From Mucilaginibacter phenanthrenivorans (lineage in GTDB: Bacteria > Bacteroidota > Bacteroidia > Sphingobacteriales > Sphingobacteriaceae): 64,000 nucleotides of DNA. Position 1 is the stretch's first letter; every line of letters begins with the position of its first letter. Where the stretch lies: NCBI RefSeq assembly GCF_024721155.1, contig NZ_JAHVAP010000018.1, positions 1 through 64,000 of the forward strand. Reading direction: 5' to 3'. Below, one piece after another: positions 25,334-33,074 of this stretch. The translations under genes and the position numbers were made by a program. The notes under the pieces were generated by a model that ran no database searches, was not told where the DNA came from, and worked only from the letters and a program-made list of their open reading frames with translations.

Positions 25334-26161
25334 TTAGTTTCTTTTATTTACTTTCTTTCCATCGGTGTCTAACCGTCGTTCCAATTTCTTTACGTCTTCA
25401 GCTGCGGGAAGAGCTTCCGGTTTTACGCCTCTTTTTAACAGAATGTCTCTTACCGCCTTATTATTATCGACATGTTCCTTTGAAATAGACGATTGATTAT
25501 TCAGGTCTTTTTCAATTACATTATGGCTGGTTAGTTCATTTGCAAAATCTTTTGCTTTGATTGTGAGGGTAGGGAGGAAATCAGCTAAGGGCTTAGCCGC
25601 CGGCACACCCAGCTTTTTCTTCATATCATTAGTACTGAAGCCGCCAAATAAGGCCTGATCACCCTTGGAGCGGATGATTGCAAAGCCCTGGCTATCTACA
25701 CCACGTTCATATAAAATACCGGATAGTTTTTTCTCGGATTTAGATAGTTTATCGCGAGCTGTAACTCGTTCTACGTCTATCAGGCGTTGTTCAATAATCT
25801 CTTGCTTGCGCGTTTGAACAGCAAAATAAGTTTGAGCAAACGCAATTGCCGGTTTCGCTGGGTCGCCGTTTTGAGCAATCAGGTAACAAGCATAGCGGGT
25901 TAATGCGATATCTTCAAGTTCTCTTTGTGCTCCGTTTGCTATCGCGATCATTTTACCGACATCGGCAAAATGATCTGAGACGCTGGAATCGGCATTTTCA
26001 CACGCTTTTTTTGCTTTATCAATTACATTTATAAAATTAGTCCATTTGGAATATCCTAAGATTTCCTGTAACTCTCTCGCGCTCCAGCATTCTATTCCAT
26101 TATAGTTATAACAGGCTTGTTCAAAGCGACCAAATAATTCAACTATTACTTCCTTTTTCAT
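25334..26161 (-). CDS. dinD: DinD family DNA-damage-inducible protein
   Basis: A 275-residue protein with the N-terminal ANT/BRO-like domain seen in DinD (CWSARELQEILGYSKWTNF, then ALTRYACYLIAQNGDPAKPA). E. coli DinD is SOS-induced and reported to affect RecA filaments. No LexA-like box was recognised upstream. The gene is alone, in AT-rich surroundings, between an amidase and a terminator-bounded gene, so acquisition by transfer is possible but not shown. Confidence 0.9.
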   Translation of the reverse strand: MKKEVIVELFGRFEQACYNYNGIECWSARELQEILGYSKWTNFINVIDKAKKACENADSSVSDHFADVGKMIAIANGAQRELEDIALTRYACYLIAQNGDPAKPAIAFAQTYFAVQTRKQEIIEQRLIDVERVTARDKLSKSEKKLSGILYERGVDSQGFAIIRSKGDQALFGGFSTNDMKKKLGVPAAKPLADFLPTLTIKAKDFANELTSHNVIEKDLNNQSSISKEHVDNNKAVRDILLKRGVKPEALPAAEDVKKLERRLDTDGKKVNKRN

Positions 26162-26254
26162 AAATGTGAATAAAATGCAATATAATTCTCTGTCAACAAT
26201 AAAACAAACAAAATGCTAAAAATATTGGCAATTCATAGTGTTGATGATTGAGCA

Positions 26255-26287
26255 CAAAAAAGCCCGACCTCATTCTGAAATCGGGCT
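26255..26287 (-). terminator. Terminator after the deoxyhypusine-synthase-like gene
   Basis: AGCCCGA and TCGGGCT arms with a 13-base loop; on the minus strand it is followed by TTTTTT. It lies 24 bases below the stop codon of the upstream gene. Confidence 0.85.
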
Positions 26288-26310
26288 ATAGTCGTTAAGA
26301 CAAGTTCAGT

Positions 26311-27291
26311 TTATTGTCCCAAAATCCATGCAAAAATCAATGGTACAACTATAGTAGCATCACTTTCTACAATAAATTTAGGCGTATGAATATCTAACTT
26401 ACCCCAGGTTATTTTTTCGTTTGGAACAGCTCCTGAATACGAACCGTATGAAGTTGTTGAATCAGAGATCTGGCAGAAATAGCTCCAGAACGGAATTTCG
26501 GGCATTTCCATATCCTGGTAAAGCATTGGCACAACGCAGATAGGGAAATCGCCGGCAATACCGCCACCGATCTGGAAAAATCCTACTCCCTTACCGCCTG
26601 AGTTTTCGGGATACCAGCCGGCTAACCAGGCCATGTATTCGATACCGCTCTTCATGGTTGAAGCTTTTATTTCACCTTTGATTACATACGAAGCAAAGAT
26701 GTTACCCATTGTGCTGTCTTCCCATCCCGGTACTACTATCGGCAGGTTCTTTTCGGCAGCAGCCAGCATCCATGAGTTTTTAGGGTCTATCTCATAATAT
26801 TGTTCCAATACGCCGCTTAGCAGCATTTTGTACATGTATTCATGCGGGAAATAACGCTCACCTGCGGTGTCTGCATCCTTCCATAATTTATAGATATGCT
26901 TTTGTAAGCGGCGGAAAGCTTCTTCTTCGGGGATACAAGTATCGGTAACACGGTTATAATGGTTCTCTAATAAGTCCCACTCATCCTGCGGACTTAAATC
27001 GCGGTAATTAGGCACACGTTTGTAATGTGAATGTGCTACCAGGTTCATGATATCCTCTTCCAGGTTCGCTCCTGTACAAGAAATGATGTCGATTTTTCCT
27101 GCGCGGATCATCTCGGCAAGCGAAATGCCTAGCTCTGCGGTGCTCATGGCGCCTGCTAAGGTAACCATCATTTTTCCGCCTTCAAGCAGGTGGGTTTCGT
27201 ATCCTTTTGCTGCATCAACCAATGCTGCTGCGTTAAAGTGCAGGTAGTTTCTTTCAATAAACTGCGATATCGGGCCTTTTGTAGTGCTCAT
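26311..27291 (-). CDS. Deoxyhypusine synthase-family protein
   Basis: A 326-residue homologue of deoxyhypusine and homospermidine synthases. The NAD-binding fold is seen in VTLAGAMSTAELG and ISCTGANLEED; the catalytic Lys is conserved in ITWGKLDIHTPK, equivalent to the WGK of eukaryotic enzymes. Bacteria lack eIF5A, so a bacterial member probably transfers an aminobutyl group from spermidine to another amine or protein. Expression seems monocistronic, with a -7 box upstream and a clear terminator. Confidence 0.9.
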   Translation of the reverse strand: MSTTKGPISQFIERNYLHFNAAALVDAAKGYETHLLEGGKMMVTLAGAMSTAELGISLAEMIRAGKIDIISCTGANLEEDIMNLVAHSHYKRVPNYRDLSPQDEWDLLENHYNRVTDTCIPEEEAFRRLQKHIYKLWKDADTAGERYFPHEYMYKMLLSGVLEQYYEIDPKNSWMLAAAEKNLPIVVPGWEDSTMGNIFASYVIKGEIKASTMKSGIEYMAWLAGWYPENSGGKGVGFFQIGGGIAGDFPICVVPMLYQDMEMPEIPFWSYFCQISDSTTSYGSYSGAVPNEKITWGKLDIHTPKFIVESDATIVVPLIFAWILGQ

Positions 27292-27313
27292 GTCCGGATC
27301 AATAAATTTGCTG

Positions 27314-27321
27314 CAAAAGTA
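27314..27321 (-). promoter_or_regulatory. -7 box upstream of the deoxyhypusine-synthase-like gene
   Basis: On the minus strand TACTTTTG matches TAnnTTTG exactly, 22 bases before the ATG. No -33 box at normal spacing is evident. Confidence 0.45.
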
Positions 27322-27400
27322 GGGATTTTGGTGAATTTAAAAGGCGAGGCGCAAATAAATACACGTGAAATCTGTTTTAAGATATGCGAGCGGCTTTTTC

Positions 27401-27429
27401 ATAGCGATGGGTTTTAAACCCATCGCTAT
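27401..27429. repeat. ATAGCGATGGG palindrome, family G
   Basis: ATAGCGATGGG and CCCATCGCTAT are exact 11-base arms with a seven-base spacer. The same arms recur at 50421-50450. Here they lie downstream of the DUF779 gene and could end it. Confidence 0.7.
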
Positions 27430-27449
27430 AATTCGATGCGCTAAAAAGA

Positions 27450-27824
27450 TCAATCCTCAATAAATTCAACGGGTTCCAAATCCTTCATTTCTTCATCGGT
27501 AAATAACCTGGAGTGGATCATAAAACGAAAGCCGGAGGGGATCTCAATCGAAAAACTGGAGCCCCGGCCTTTGGTTACGCCGATGGTAAGCTGGGTATGT
27601 TGCCAATATTCAAACTGGTCCTTGCTCATCCAAAATTCACAGCCATCAATGGTGCCGAGTTTTACATCGCTGCCGCCGAGTTTAAATTCGCCCTTCTCAA
27701 AACACATGGGTGATGAGCCGTCGCAGCAACCCCCGCTCTGGTGAAACATCAGATCGCCGAAGCGGCTTTTTAAATCCGCAATCAGGCTGGAAGCATCGGC
27801 ATCTACTAAAACTCTTTTTGTCAT
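27450..27824 (-). CDS. DUF779 protein, aldehyde-dehydrogenase partner
   Basis: A 124-residue protein with the DUF779 pattern: HQSGGCCDGSSPMCFEKG near the start, LGTIDGCEFWMSKDQFEYW in the middle and IEIPSGFRFMIHSRLF near the end. Two adjacent Cys and a third nearby (GCCDGSSPMC) may hold a metal. Members usually sit beside an aldehyde dehydrogenase, as here, 77 bases downstream. Its role is unknown. Confidence 0.9.
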   Translation of the reverse strand: MTKRVLVDADASSLIADLKSRFGDLMFHQSGGCCDGSSPMCFEKGEFKLGGSDVKLGTIDGCEFWMSKDQFEYWQHTQLTIGVTKGRGSSFSIEIPSGFRFMIHSRLFTDEEMKDLEPVEFIED

Positions 27825-27900
27825 GATGATATTTTAAATGAAAAAGCACATACCCGGGTTAGTCAATCCCGGTGCATGTGCAGGATCAGTTAATCAGTTA

Positions 27901-29403
27901 CTAAAAAAAGCCCAGTTTGTTTTTGTTGTAGGAAATCAGCATGTTCTTTGTCTGGCGGTAATAGCCTAGCATCATTTTATGATTCTCGCGGCCAAAGCCA
28001 GATTTTTTATAACCGCCGAAAGGTGCGTGTGCGGGATACGCATGGTAATTATTCACCCAAACACGCCCGGCTTGTATTGCGCGCGGAACCTGGTAAAGTT
28101 CGTGTGCATCGCGTGTCCAAACACCTGCACCAAGACCATAAAGTGTGTCATTTGCTATCGCGATGGCTTCTTCGGTAGTTTTAAAGGTAGTTACGCAAGC
28201 CACCGGGCCGAAGATCTCTTCCTGGAAGATGCGCATTTTGTTGTGCCCTTTAAACAAGGTTGGCTGGATGTAGTAGCCACCACCAAGTTCGCCGTCCAAT
28301 TGTTTTATTTCGCCGCCGCAAAGCACTTCTGCGCCTTCTTCCTTGCCGATCTTAAGATACGATTGAATTTTTTCGTATTGATCGTTCGATGCCTGTGCGC
28401 CCATCATGGTATCGCCGTCGAGCGGGTTACCCATTTTTATGGCTTTAGTTCTTTCAATTACCCTGGCTATAAATTTATCGTAGATGTTTTCATGTACCAA
28501 TATGCGCGATGGGCAGGTACAAACCTCGCCCTGGTTAAGGGCAAACATTACTGCGCCTTCTATCGCCTTGTCAAAAAACTCATCATCAGCATTGCCAACA
28601 GATTCAAAGAAAATATTCGGTGATTTACCGCCAAGCTCCATAGTAACAGGGATGAGGTTTTCAGACGCATATTGCATGATCAAGCGCCCTGTTGTAGTTT
28701 CTCCGGTAAATGATACTTTGGAGATTCGTGGTGATGATGCAAGCGGCTTGCCTGCTTCCGGGCCGAAGCCTGTTACAATGTTTAAAACTCCGGGAGGCAG
28801 GATATCTTTTATCAAATCCATCAATATCATGATAGAGGTCGGCGTTTGCTCGGCAGGTTTTACCACGCAGCAATTACCGGCGGCAAGGGCAGGTGCAATT
28901 TTCCAGGTAGCCATAAGTAACGGGAAATTCCACGGGATGATCTGTCCAACAACGCCAATCGGCTCATGCAGGCAAATGCTCACGGTATATTCGTCATGCT
29001 CAGAAATTCCGCCCTCTTCGGCACGAATCACGCCGGCGAAATAACGAAAATGGTCTACAACCAGCGGAAGATCTGCAGCTCTTGTTTCGCGGATGGCCTT
29101 GCCATTATCAATACATTCAACAACTGCCAGGTATTCCAGGTTCTCTTCAATTACATCGGCAATTTTGTTGAGGATGGACGCGCGGTAAGCGGCAGATGAT
29201 TTACCCCAGGTTGCGAATGCTTCATGAGCGGCATCCAAAGCCAGCTCAATATCTTCTTTGCCTGATCTGGCTGCTTTGGTGAATGCCTTCCCATCAATAG
29301 GGGAAATATTTTCGAAATATTCGCCTTTAACAGGCGGCACAAATTTGCCGCCAATAAAATTGTCGTACTTTTCTTTAAAAGCCGGTTTTGCAACAATACT
29401 CAT
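27901..29403 (-). CDS. NAD(P)-dependent aldehyde dehydrogenase
   Basis: A 500-residue class 3-like aldehyde dehydrogenase: IIPWNFPLLMATWK binds NAD, SFTGETTTG is the glycine motif, ELGGKSPNIFFE contains the catalytic Glu and NQGEVCTCPSR the catalytic Cys. The pattern is close to ExaC/AldB-type enzymes that use acetaldehyde and similar substrates. It is followed by DUF779 and divergent from an AraC regulator, an arrangement often seen for alcohol or acetaldehyde use. Confidence 0.95.
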   Translation of the reverse strand: MSIVAKPAFKEKYDNFIGGKFVPPVKGEYFENISPIDGKAFTKAARSGKEDIELALDAAHEAFATWGKSSAAYRASILNKIADVIEENLEYLAVVECIDNGKAIRETRAADLPLVVDHFRYFAGVIRAEEGGISEHDEYTVSICLHEPIGVVGQIIPWNFPLLMATWKIAPALAAGNCCVVKPAEQTPTSIMILMDLIKDILPPGVLNIVTGFGPEAGKPLASSPRISKVSFTGETTTGRLIMQYASENLIPVTMELGGKSPNIFFESVGNADDEFFDKAIEGAVMFALNQGEVCTCPSRILVHENIYDKFIARVIERTKAIKMGNPLDGDTMMGAQASNDQYEKIQSYLKIGKEEGAEVLCGGEIKQLDGELGGGYYIQPTLFKGHNKMRIFQEEIFGPVACVTTFKTTEEAIAIANDTLYGLGAGVWTRDAHELYQVPRAIQAGRVWVNNYHAYPAHAPFGGYKKSGFGRENHKMMLGYYRQTKNMLISYNKNKLGFF

Positions 29404-29473
29404 GTTTTTTAGTTTTAATTGGTAGTGCTAAGTTAGGCTTGCTGCTTGCCGACCATTTGCACTATGGTATCAA

Positions 29474-29494
29474 ATGGTAGCACAATGCTATCAT
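29474..29494. promoter_or_regulatory. Operator-like inverted repeat between ALDH and araC-type gene
   Basis: ATGGTAGC and GCTATCAT arms with a five-base spacer and one mismatch lie in the divergent gap. Position and size suit control of the aldehyde dehydrogenase by the neighbouring AraC regulator. Inference only. Confidence 0.4.
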
Positions 29495-29560
29495 TTTGGA
29501 TAAGTATTTGTAAATGAATATTAGTATGCCTAATTTGTACTCAATTTGGCAACCGCCGAT

Positions 29561-30487
29561 ATGACCAATAGAAACCTGGTAAACCCGTTATCGCTTTCAA
29601 CGCAGAAGGAGGTAAGAACGCTTGTAGAAAATCGTAAGGCTTACACTATGAACCATTGTGAGCTAAACATTTTTGAAACCTACGAACGCAGCGAACTGGT
29701 GCCACTAACTTTCAGCGACCTGGTAATCACCAGTATGTTGCGCGGCAAAAAAGTGATGCATTTGTTCGACCAACCAGGGTTTGATTACCTGCCGGGTGAA
29801 ACGGTAATTGTACCGCCAAACATCACCATGAAAATTGATTTTCCGGAGGCAACAGCAAATCAACCATCACAATGTACCGCGCTGGCCATTAACCAGCAGG
29901 AGATCATGAACACGCTTGATTTTTTGAACGAGAATTACCCGCGTGAAGACAGGAATACCTGGAAACTGAACTACAACCAGTTTCATTTTTTTAATAATTA
30001 CGAACTGGCGCAGCTGATCAATAAGCTGATCCGCATCAGCACCGGCGATGCTTTGACAAAGGATGTGCTGGCAAACCTCACCTTGAAGGAACTGCTGATC
30101 CGCATTATGCAGATGCAGAACCTGCACGATGTGAGCGCACATTCGCACGAGCTTTCTACCGGGAGCAGGTTTGCCTACCTGCTGGAATATATCCGCGTAC
30201 ACCTCACCGAAAAGCTAAACATCGACGCCCTGAGCCAGATGACATTTATGAGCAAGCCCAGCTTTTTCCGCGCCTTTAAGCAGGAACTTGGCATCTCGCC
30301 GGTTGATTATATCATAAAGGAGCGTATCCAGCTGGCAAAGCAGTTGATGAATAATCCCTACAACAGCATCTCCGAAGCTTGCTTTAAAGCCGGCTTTAAT
30401 AACCTTAATTACTTTAGCCGGGCCTTTAAAAAAATAGAGGGCATTACGCCAAGCGGATATAAGAGCGGGGTAAGGGGTGCGAATTGA
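29561..30487 (+). CDS. AraC family transcriptional regulator of the aldehyde-dehydrogenase locus
   Basis: From the ATG at 29561 the protein has 308 residues; a TTG at 29546 would add five. An N-terminal cupin-like sensory domain with FDYLPGETVIVPPN is followed by an AraC helix-turn-helix pair (LNIDALSQMTFMSKPSFFRAFKQ and ISEACFKAGFNNLNYFSRAFKK). It is divergent from the aldehyde dehydrogenase gene and probably activates it in response to the aldehyde or alcohol. A regulatory target is inference. Confidence 0.92.
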   Translation: MTNRNLVNPLSLSTQKEVRTLVENRKAYTMNHCELNIFETYERSELVPLTFSDLVITSMLRGKKVMHLFDQPGFDYLPGETVIVPPNITMKIDFPEATANQPSQCTALAINQQEIMNTLDFLNENYPREDRNTWKLNYNQFHFFNNYELAQLINKLIRISTGDALTKDVLANLTLKELLIRIMQMQNLHDVSAHSHELSTGSRFAYLLEYIRVHLTEKLNIDALSQMTFMSKPSFFRAFKQELGISPVDYIIKERIQLAKQLMNNPYNSISEACFKAGFNNLNYFSRAFKKIEGITPSGYKSGVRGAN

Positions 30488-30512
30488 GGGACAAAATCAG
30501 CACTTTAGCCCA

Positions 30513-30661
30513 TCGTCATTGCGAGGAACGAAGCAACCTCTGCACATGCTAATCAACGAAATACAAACTTTGTGGTGACCTGAATGCCGCATTTTAGGTC
30601 ACAAAACGCAAGGTTCGTGAGCGTCCTCTGTAGAGATTGCTTCGTTCCTCGCAATGACGAT
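30513..30661. repeat. CGTCATTGCGAGGAACGAAGC inverted repeat
   Basis: The arm TCGTCATTGCGAGGAACGAA at 30513-30532 and its complement at 30641-30660 are separated by about 108 bases. The motif is a widely dispersed palindromic sequence seen in many bacterial genomes. Here it separates convergent genes and may end both transcripts. Confidence 0.8.
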
Positions 30662-30678
30662 CTGGTTTAGAGATGTCT

Positions 30679-31227
30679 CTATGCAACCACCACCATCTCC
30701 CTATCCACCTCAAAATACTTATCCAATTGCATCAAACTTTTCTCAACTATGAGCCCGCTTTTGCAAAAGCTTAACAGGTACTCGCCATCCAGCCTGTTGT
30801 ACAGTTCATTCAGATCACTATCCGTTCCCGTTTTTTGGATCACCACCGAATCATCAAAGATCTTGCTTACTGTGGCCCCGTATTTTTGCAACAGCAGCCA
30901 AAGGTCGTCATCCATTAATTCGTTCGACACCCGGTAAAAGCCAACTTTATTTAATTCCTGTTCGCCAGGCATATAGGCTATTGCATGATGCACCTCGATG
31001 ATCTTTTCAATCTTCCGCAGCAAGGTTTGCAGCTCGTTTAAGGGCAGCTTAACTTCCATGGTGATCAATACAATCTCGCTGAGGTCGGTACGCGAAACAT
31101 TCAGGCAGCCGACGGTATAGCTGCGCCTGTTGAGTATGTCGAGGATCTGGCCGAGCAAGCCTTTTTTATCATCGGAATAAATAGCAATGATGCAATGATC
31201 ATTTTGGGTGGGCCGGGGTGTTTTCAT
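30679..31227 (-). CDS. IlvN/IlvH-like ACT domain protein
   Basis: A 182-residue protein with an N-terminal ACT domain (IIAIYSDDKKGLLGQILDILN, with GCLNVSRTDLSE) and a second domain resembling the C-terminal regulatory half of acetolactate synthase small subunits. No catalytic subunit, ilvB, lies near. It is preceded by a leader ORF rich in Leu, Ile and Val and a terminator, so branched-chain amino acids probably control it. It may regulate an acetolactate synthase encoded elsewhere, or be a paralogue with another partner. Confidence 0.82.
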   Translation of the reverse strand: MKTPRPTQNDHCIIAIYSDDKKGLLGQILDILNRRSYTVGCLNVSRTDLSEIVLITMEVKLPLNELQTLLRKIEKIIEVHHAIAYMPGEQELNKVGFYRVSNELMDDDLWLLLQKYGATVSKIFDDSVVIQKTGTDSDLNELYNRLDGEYLLSFCKSGLIVEKSLMQLDKYFEVDREMVVVA

Positions 31228-31249
31228 ACATTAATTATTGGTTTTTGAG

Positions 31250-31280
31250 CAAAAAAAAAAGCCCTCCGGTGTGGAGGGCT
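31250..31280 (-). terminator. Attenuator terminator before the IlvN-like gene
   Basis: On the minus strand AGCCCTCC (31280-31273), a five-base loop and GGAGGGCT (31267-31260) are followed by ten T residues, 22 bases before the gene. The 5' arm with flank (GTTAGCCCTCCA, 31283-31272) can pair instead with TGGAGGGTAAC (31323-31313) at the end of the leader ORF, with one G bulged: an 11-bp antiterminator. Confidence 0.88.
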
Positions 31281-31308
31281 AACAACTATCTTTAAATTTT
31301 TTATATAG

Positions 31309-31434
31309 TTAGGTTACCCTCCATTTGTTTAAAATGACAGTAATAACCAGCAGAATCAGGTTAAAATTCAGCGCTGCACCCAAAAGCGGGCTTGCTGAAT
31401 TAGTGTTTGCGATATGTAAACTATTTATGCGCAT
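31309..31434 (-). CDS. Branched-chain amino acid leader peptide (ilv type)
   Basis: A 41-codon ORF with a dense control block, NLILLVITVILN, holding nine Leu, Ile or Val codons within twelve, as in ilv and leu leader peptides. It ends in WRVT and TAA, and the last codons overlap the antiterminator arm TGGAGGGTAAC. Slow translation in the control block would leave that arm free and let transcription continue into the IlvN-like gene; a ribosome at the stop would mask it. GGTTA in the control block can also pair with TAACC at the end. Confidence 0.85.
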   Translation of the reverse strand: MRINSLHIANTNSASPLLGAALNFNLILLVITVILNKWRVT

Positions 31435-31489
31435 TTGAATATTGGCAAGGTAGTAAATTATTTCAATTGTGCAGCTAACCCGTTAATTT

Positions 31490-32557
31490 TTACTGCCCCA
31501 GGTAAGCCGCAATCACCCTCATGCGCATCTTATTTAAATCAACGGTATCGGTATTTGAGAGTAAAATAAACGTAAGCCCTTTATCAGTCAAATGGATCCA
31601 ATTGGAGTGGTGCCCGTAGCCGGTACCCTGCCTTTCGACAAAAATGGTATTCACTTTCCCAAACTTTTTAGGATACACCCAAAAGCCGAATGCCACGTCG
31701 CCAAGCTTTGGATAGGAGGTAAGCATCAGGTCGGCAGTTTTCTTTTTGAAGATCGTATGATTAAAAATAGCCTGGTCAAATTTCAGCAGATCTGTTGGTG
31801 TCGAATATATCCCGCCTGCTGAATAATAGTTATCTATATAATAATTGGTGGATGAATAAAGCACAGTTGTGCTGCCATCCTGGTTTGAATACCCCTCATC
31901 AATATTTTTTATAATATCCTCATGGTGCAGCAACCCTGTATGGTTCATTTTAAGCGGGATCAATATTTTTTCCTTTAACACCTGCTCATAGGGTTTGTGG
32001 TAAACGTTTTCAATTATCTTACCCAATAAAATATAGTCGCCGTTGTTATAATTAAACTTGGTGCCGGGGGTATCTATCAGCTTTTCAGAAACATACCGGG
32101 TAATAAACGTATCCAGGGGCCAGGCATCATTACTATACGCTTCAAGCAGCATCTCCCGGTTGCTCAGGTCCTTATGAAACATGCCGCTGGTGTAGGTAAG
32201 TAAATTGCGGATAGTTACCTTTTTTGCCGCCTCGCCTTTATAATCGGGGTAATACGTTGATATGGTTGAATCAAGGTTGACCTTGTTTTGTTCCACCAGC
32301 TGCATTATTAAAGCCGCCGTAAACGTTTTGGTAACCGAAAATAAATGGAATATAGTTTGGTTGGAATATTTGATGTTATAATGCCTGTTGGCGATGCCTG
32401 TATATTTAAGATATTCAATTTTACCATTTTTGGCGATAAGCACCGCGCCGTTAAAGTTTTTTTTGATGCAGGAGTCAACCACCCTGTCAACCCGTTTTAC
32501 CTGGGCGAAGCTTGTGTTTATAATAAAGAGGCAGATGATAAGGAAGACGGTCTTCAT
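31490..32557 (-). CDS. Exported serine hydrolase, beta-lactamase-like
   Basis: A 355-residue protein with a signal peptide (MKTVFLIICLFIINTSFAQ). The penicillin-binding fold motifs are SVTKTFT (SxxK), YNNGDYI (YxN) and a GYGHHSNWIH segment. It is shorter than the serine hydrolase at 8179 and lacks the C-terminal extension. It is probably an esterase or D,D-peptidase of the periplasm. The leader peptide and attenuator for the IlvN-like gene start 56 bases below its stop. Confidence 0.9.
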   Translation of the reverse strand: MKTVFLIICLFIINTSFAQVKRVDRVVDSCIKKNFNGAVLIAKNGKIEYLKYTGIANRHYNIKYSNQTIFHLFSVTKTFTAALIMQLVEQNKVNLDSTISTYYPDYKGEAAKKVTIRNLLTYTSGMFHKDLSNREMLLEAYSNDAWPLDTFITRYVSEKLIDTPGTKFNYNNGDYILLGKIIENVYHKPYEQVLKEKILIPLKMNHTGLLHHEDIIKNIDEGYSNQDGSTTVLYSSTNYYIDNYYSAGGIYSTPTDLLKFDQAIFNHTIFKKKTADLMLTSYPKLGDVAFGFWVYPKKFGKVNTIFVERQGTGYGHHSNWIHLTDKGLTFILLSNTDTVDLNKMRMRVIAAYLGQ

Positions 32558-32665
32558 AGTAGTTTAGCGGTTAATGCTGCTAAAATATATAATTGATATT
32601 ATATTAAAGGGTGAAGGACTGTGGAATTACGGATAAATCGCTTTTAAATTCAATGACAAATAGGG

Positions 32666-32808
32666 CGCTCCTATGGAGCCGTTAGTTATATTCATCTATG
32701 CAATAAACAGGTGACTCCGCCGGAGTCCTTGATTGGCCGCCCAATAGTTCCAGCGGAACTACCTGTTTATAGGACCGTAAGACGCTGTTTAACGGCTCCA
32801 TAGGAGCC
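32666..32808. repeat. Inverted repeat with GGCTCCTATGGAGCC-type ends, family I
   Basis: The ends GCTCCTATGGAGC (32667-32679) and GGCTCCATAGGAGCC (32794-32808) are palindromes; inside, GACTCCGCCGGAGTC and GTTCCAGCGGAAC are further palindromes, and AATAAACAGGT faces ACCTGTTTAT. This nested arrangement resembles family B. The rest of the 517-base gap holds GACTTTCGGACTTTACTGACTT (also found reversed at 43290-43333) and no gene. Confidence 0.7.
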
Positions 32809-33011
32809 TCCTGTTTTAAAACGATTTTCCTGTGTTGAATTGGCCGCTATCAAAGCCTTTTCGTCACCCTAATCCCATCTTTCGCGGTGCTGTTTTGCAT
32901 AGCACTCATTTTTAATAGTTTTGTTATGGGTAAAGAAAAAATATGAATAAATATTCCGGGGGGATTCAGTTGAAAAAAGCTAGGCTTTCAGCTTCTAAAA
33001 GACCACTTTCT

Positions 33012-33053
33012 TCCCGACTTTCGGACTTTACTGACTTCCGGACTTTCCCAACT
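33012..33053. repeat. Single-arm repeat ACTTTCGGACTTTACTGACT
   Basis: The sequence lies just upstream of the PIG-L gene and is nearly the exact complement of 43290-43333, upstream of the kinase gene. Both copies lie in 5' regions. Confidence 0.6.
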
Positions 33054-33074
33054 TCTTTCAATATATTTGTTTAC

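Noticed and set aside
30513..30661. Insertion sequence ends
   Set aside because: No transposase frame lies between the arms; it is a known type of dispersed palindrome.
32943..33074. Upstream extension of the PIG-L frame
   Set aside because: It passes through a dispersed repeat, while the ATG at 33075 starts a signal peptide.
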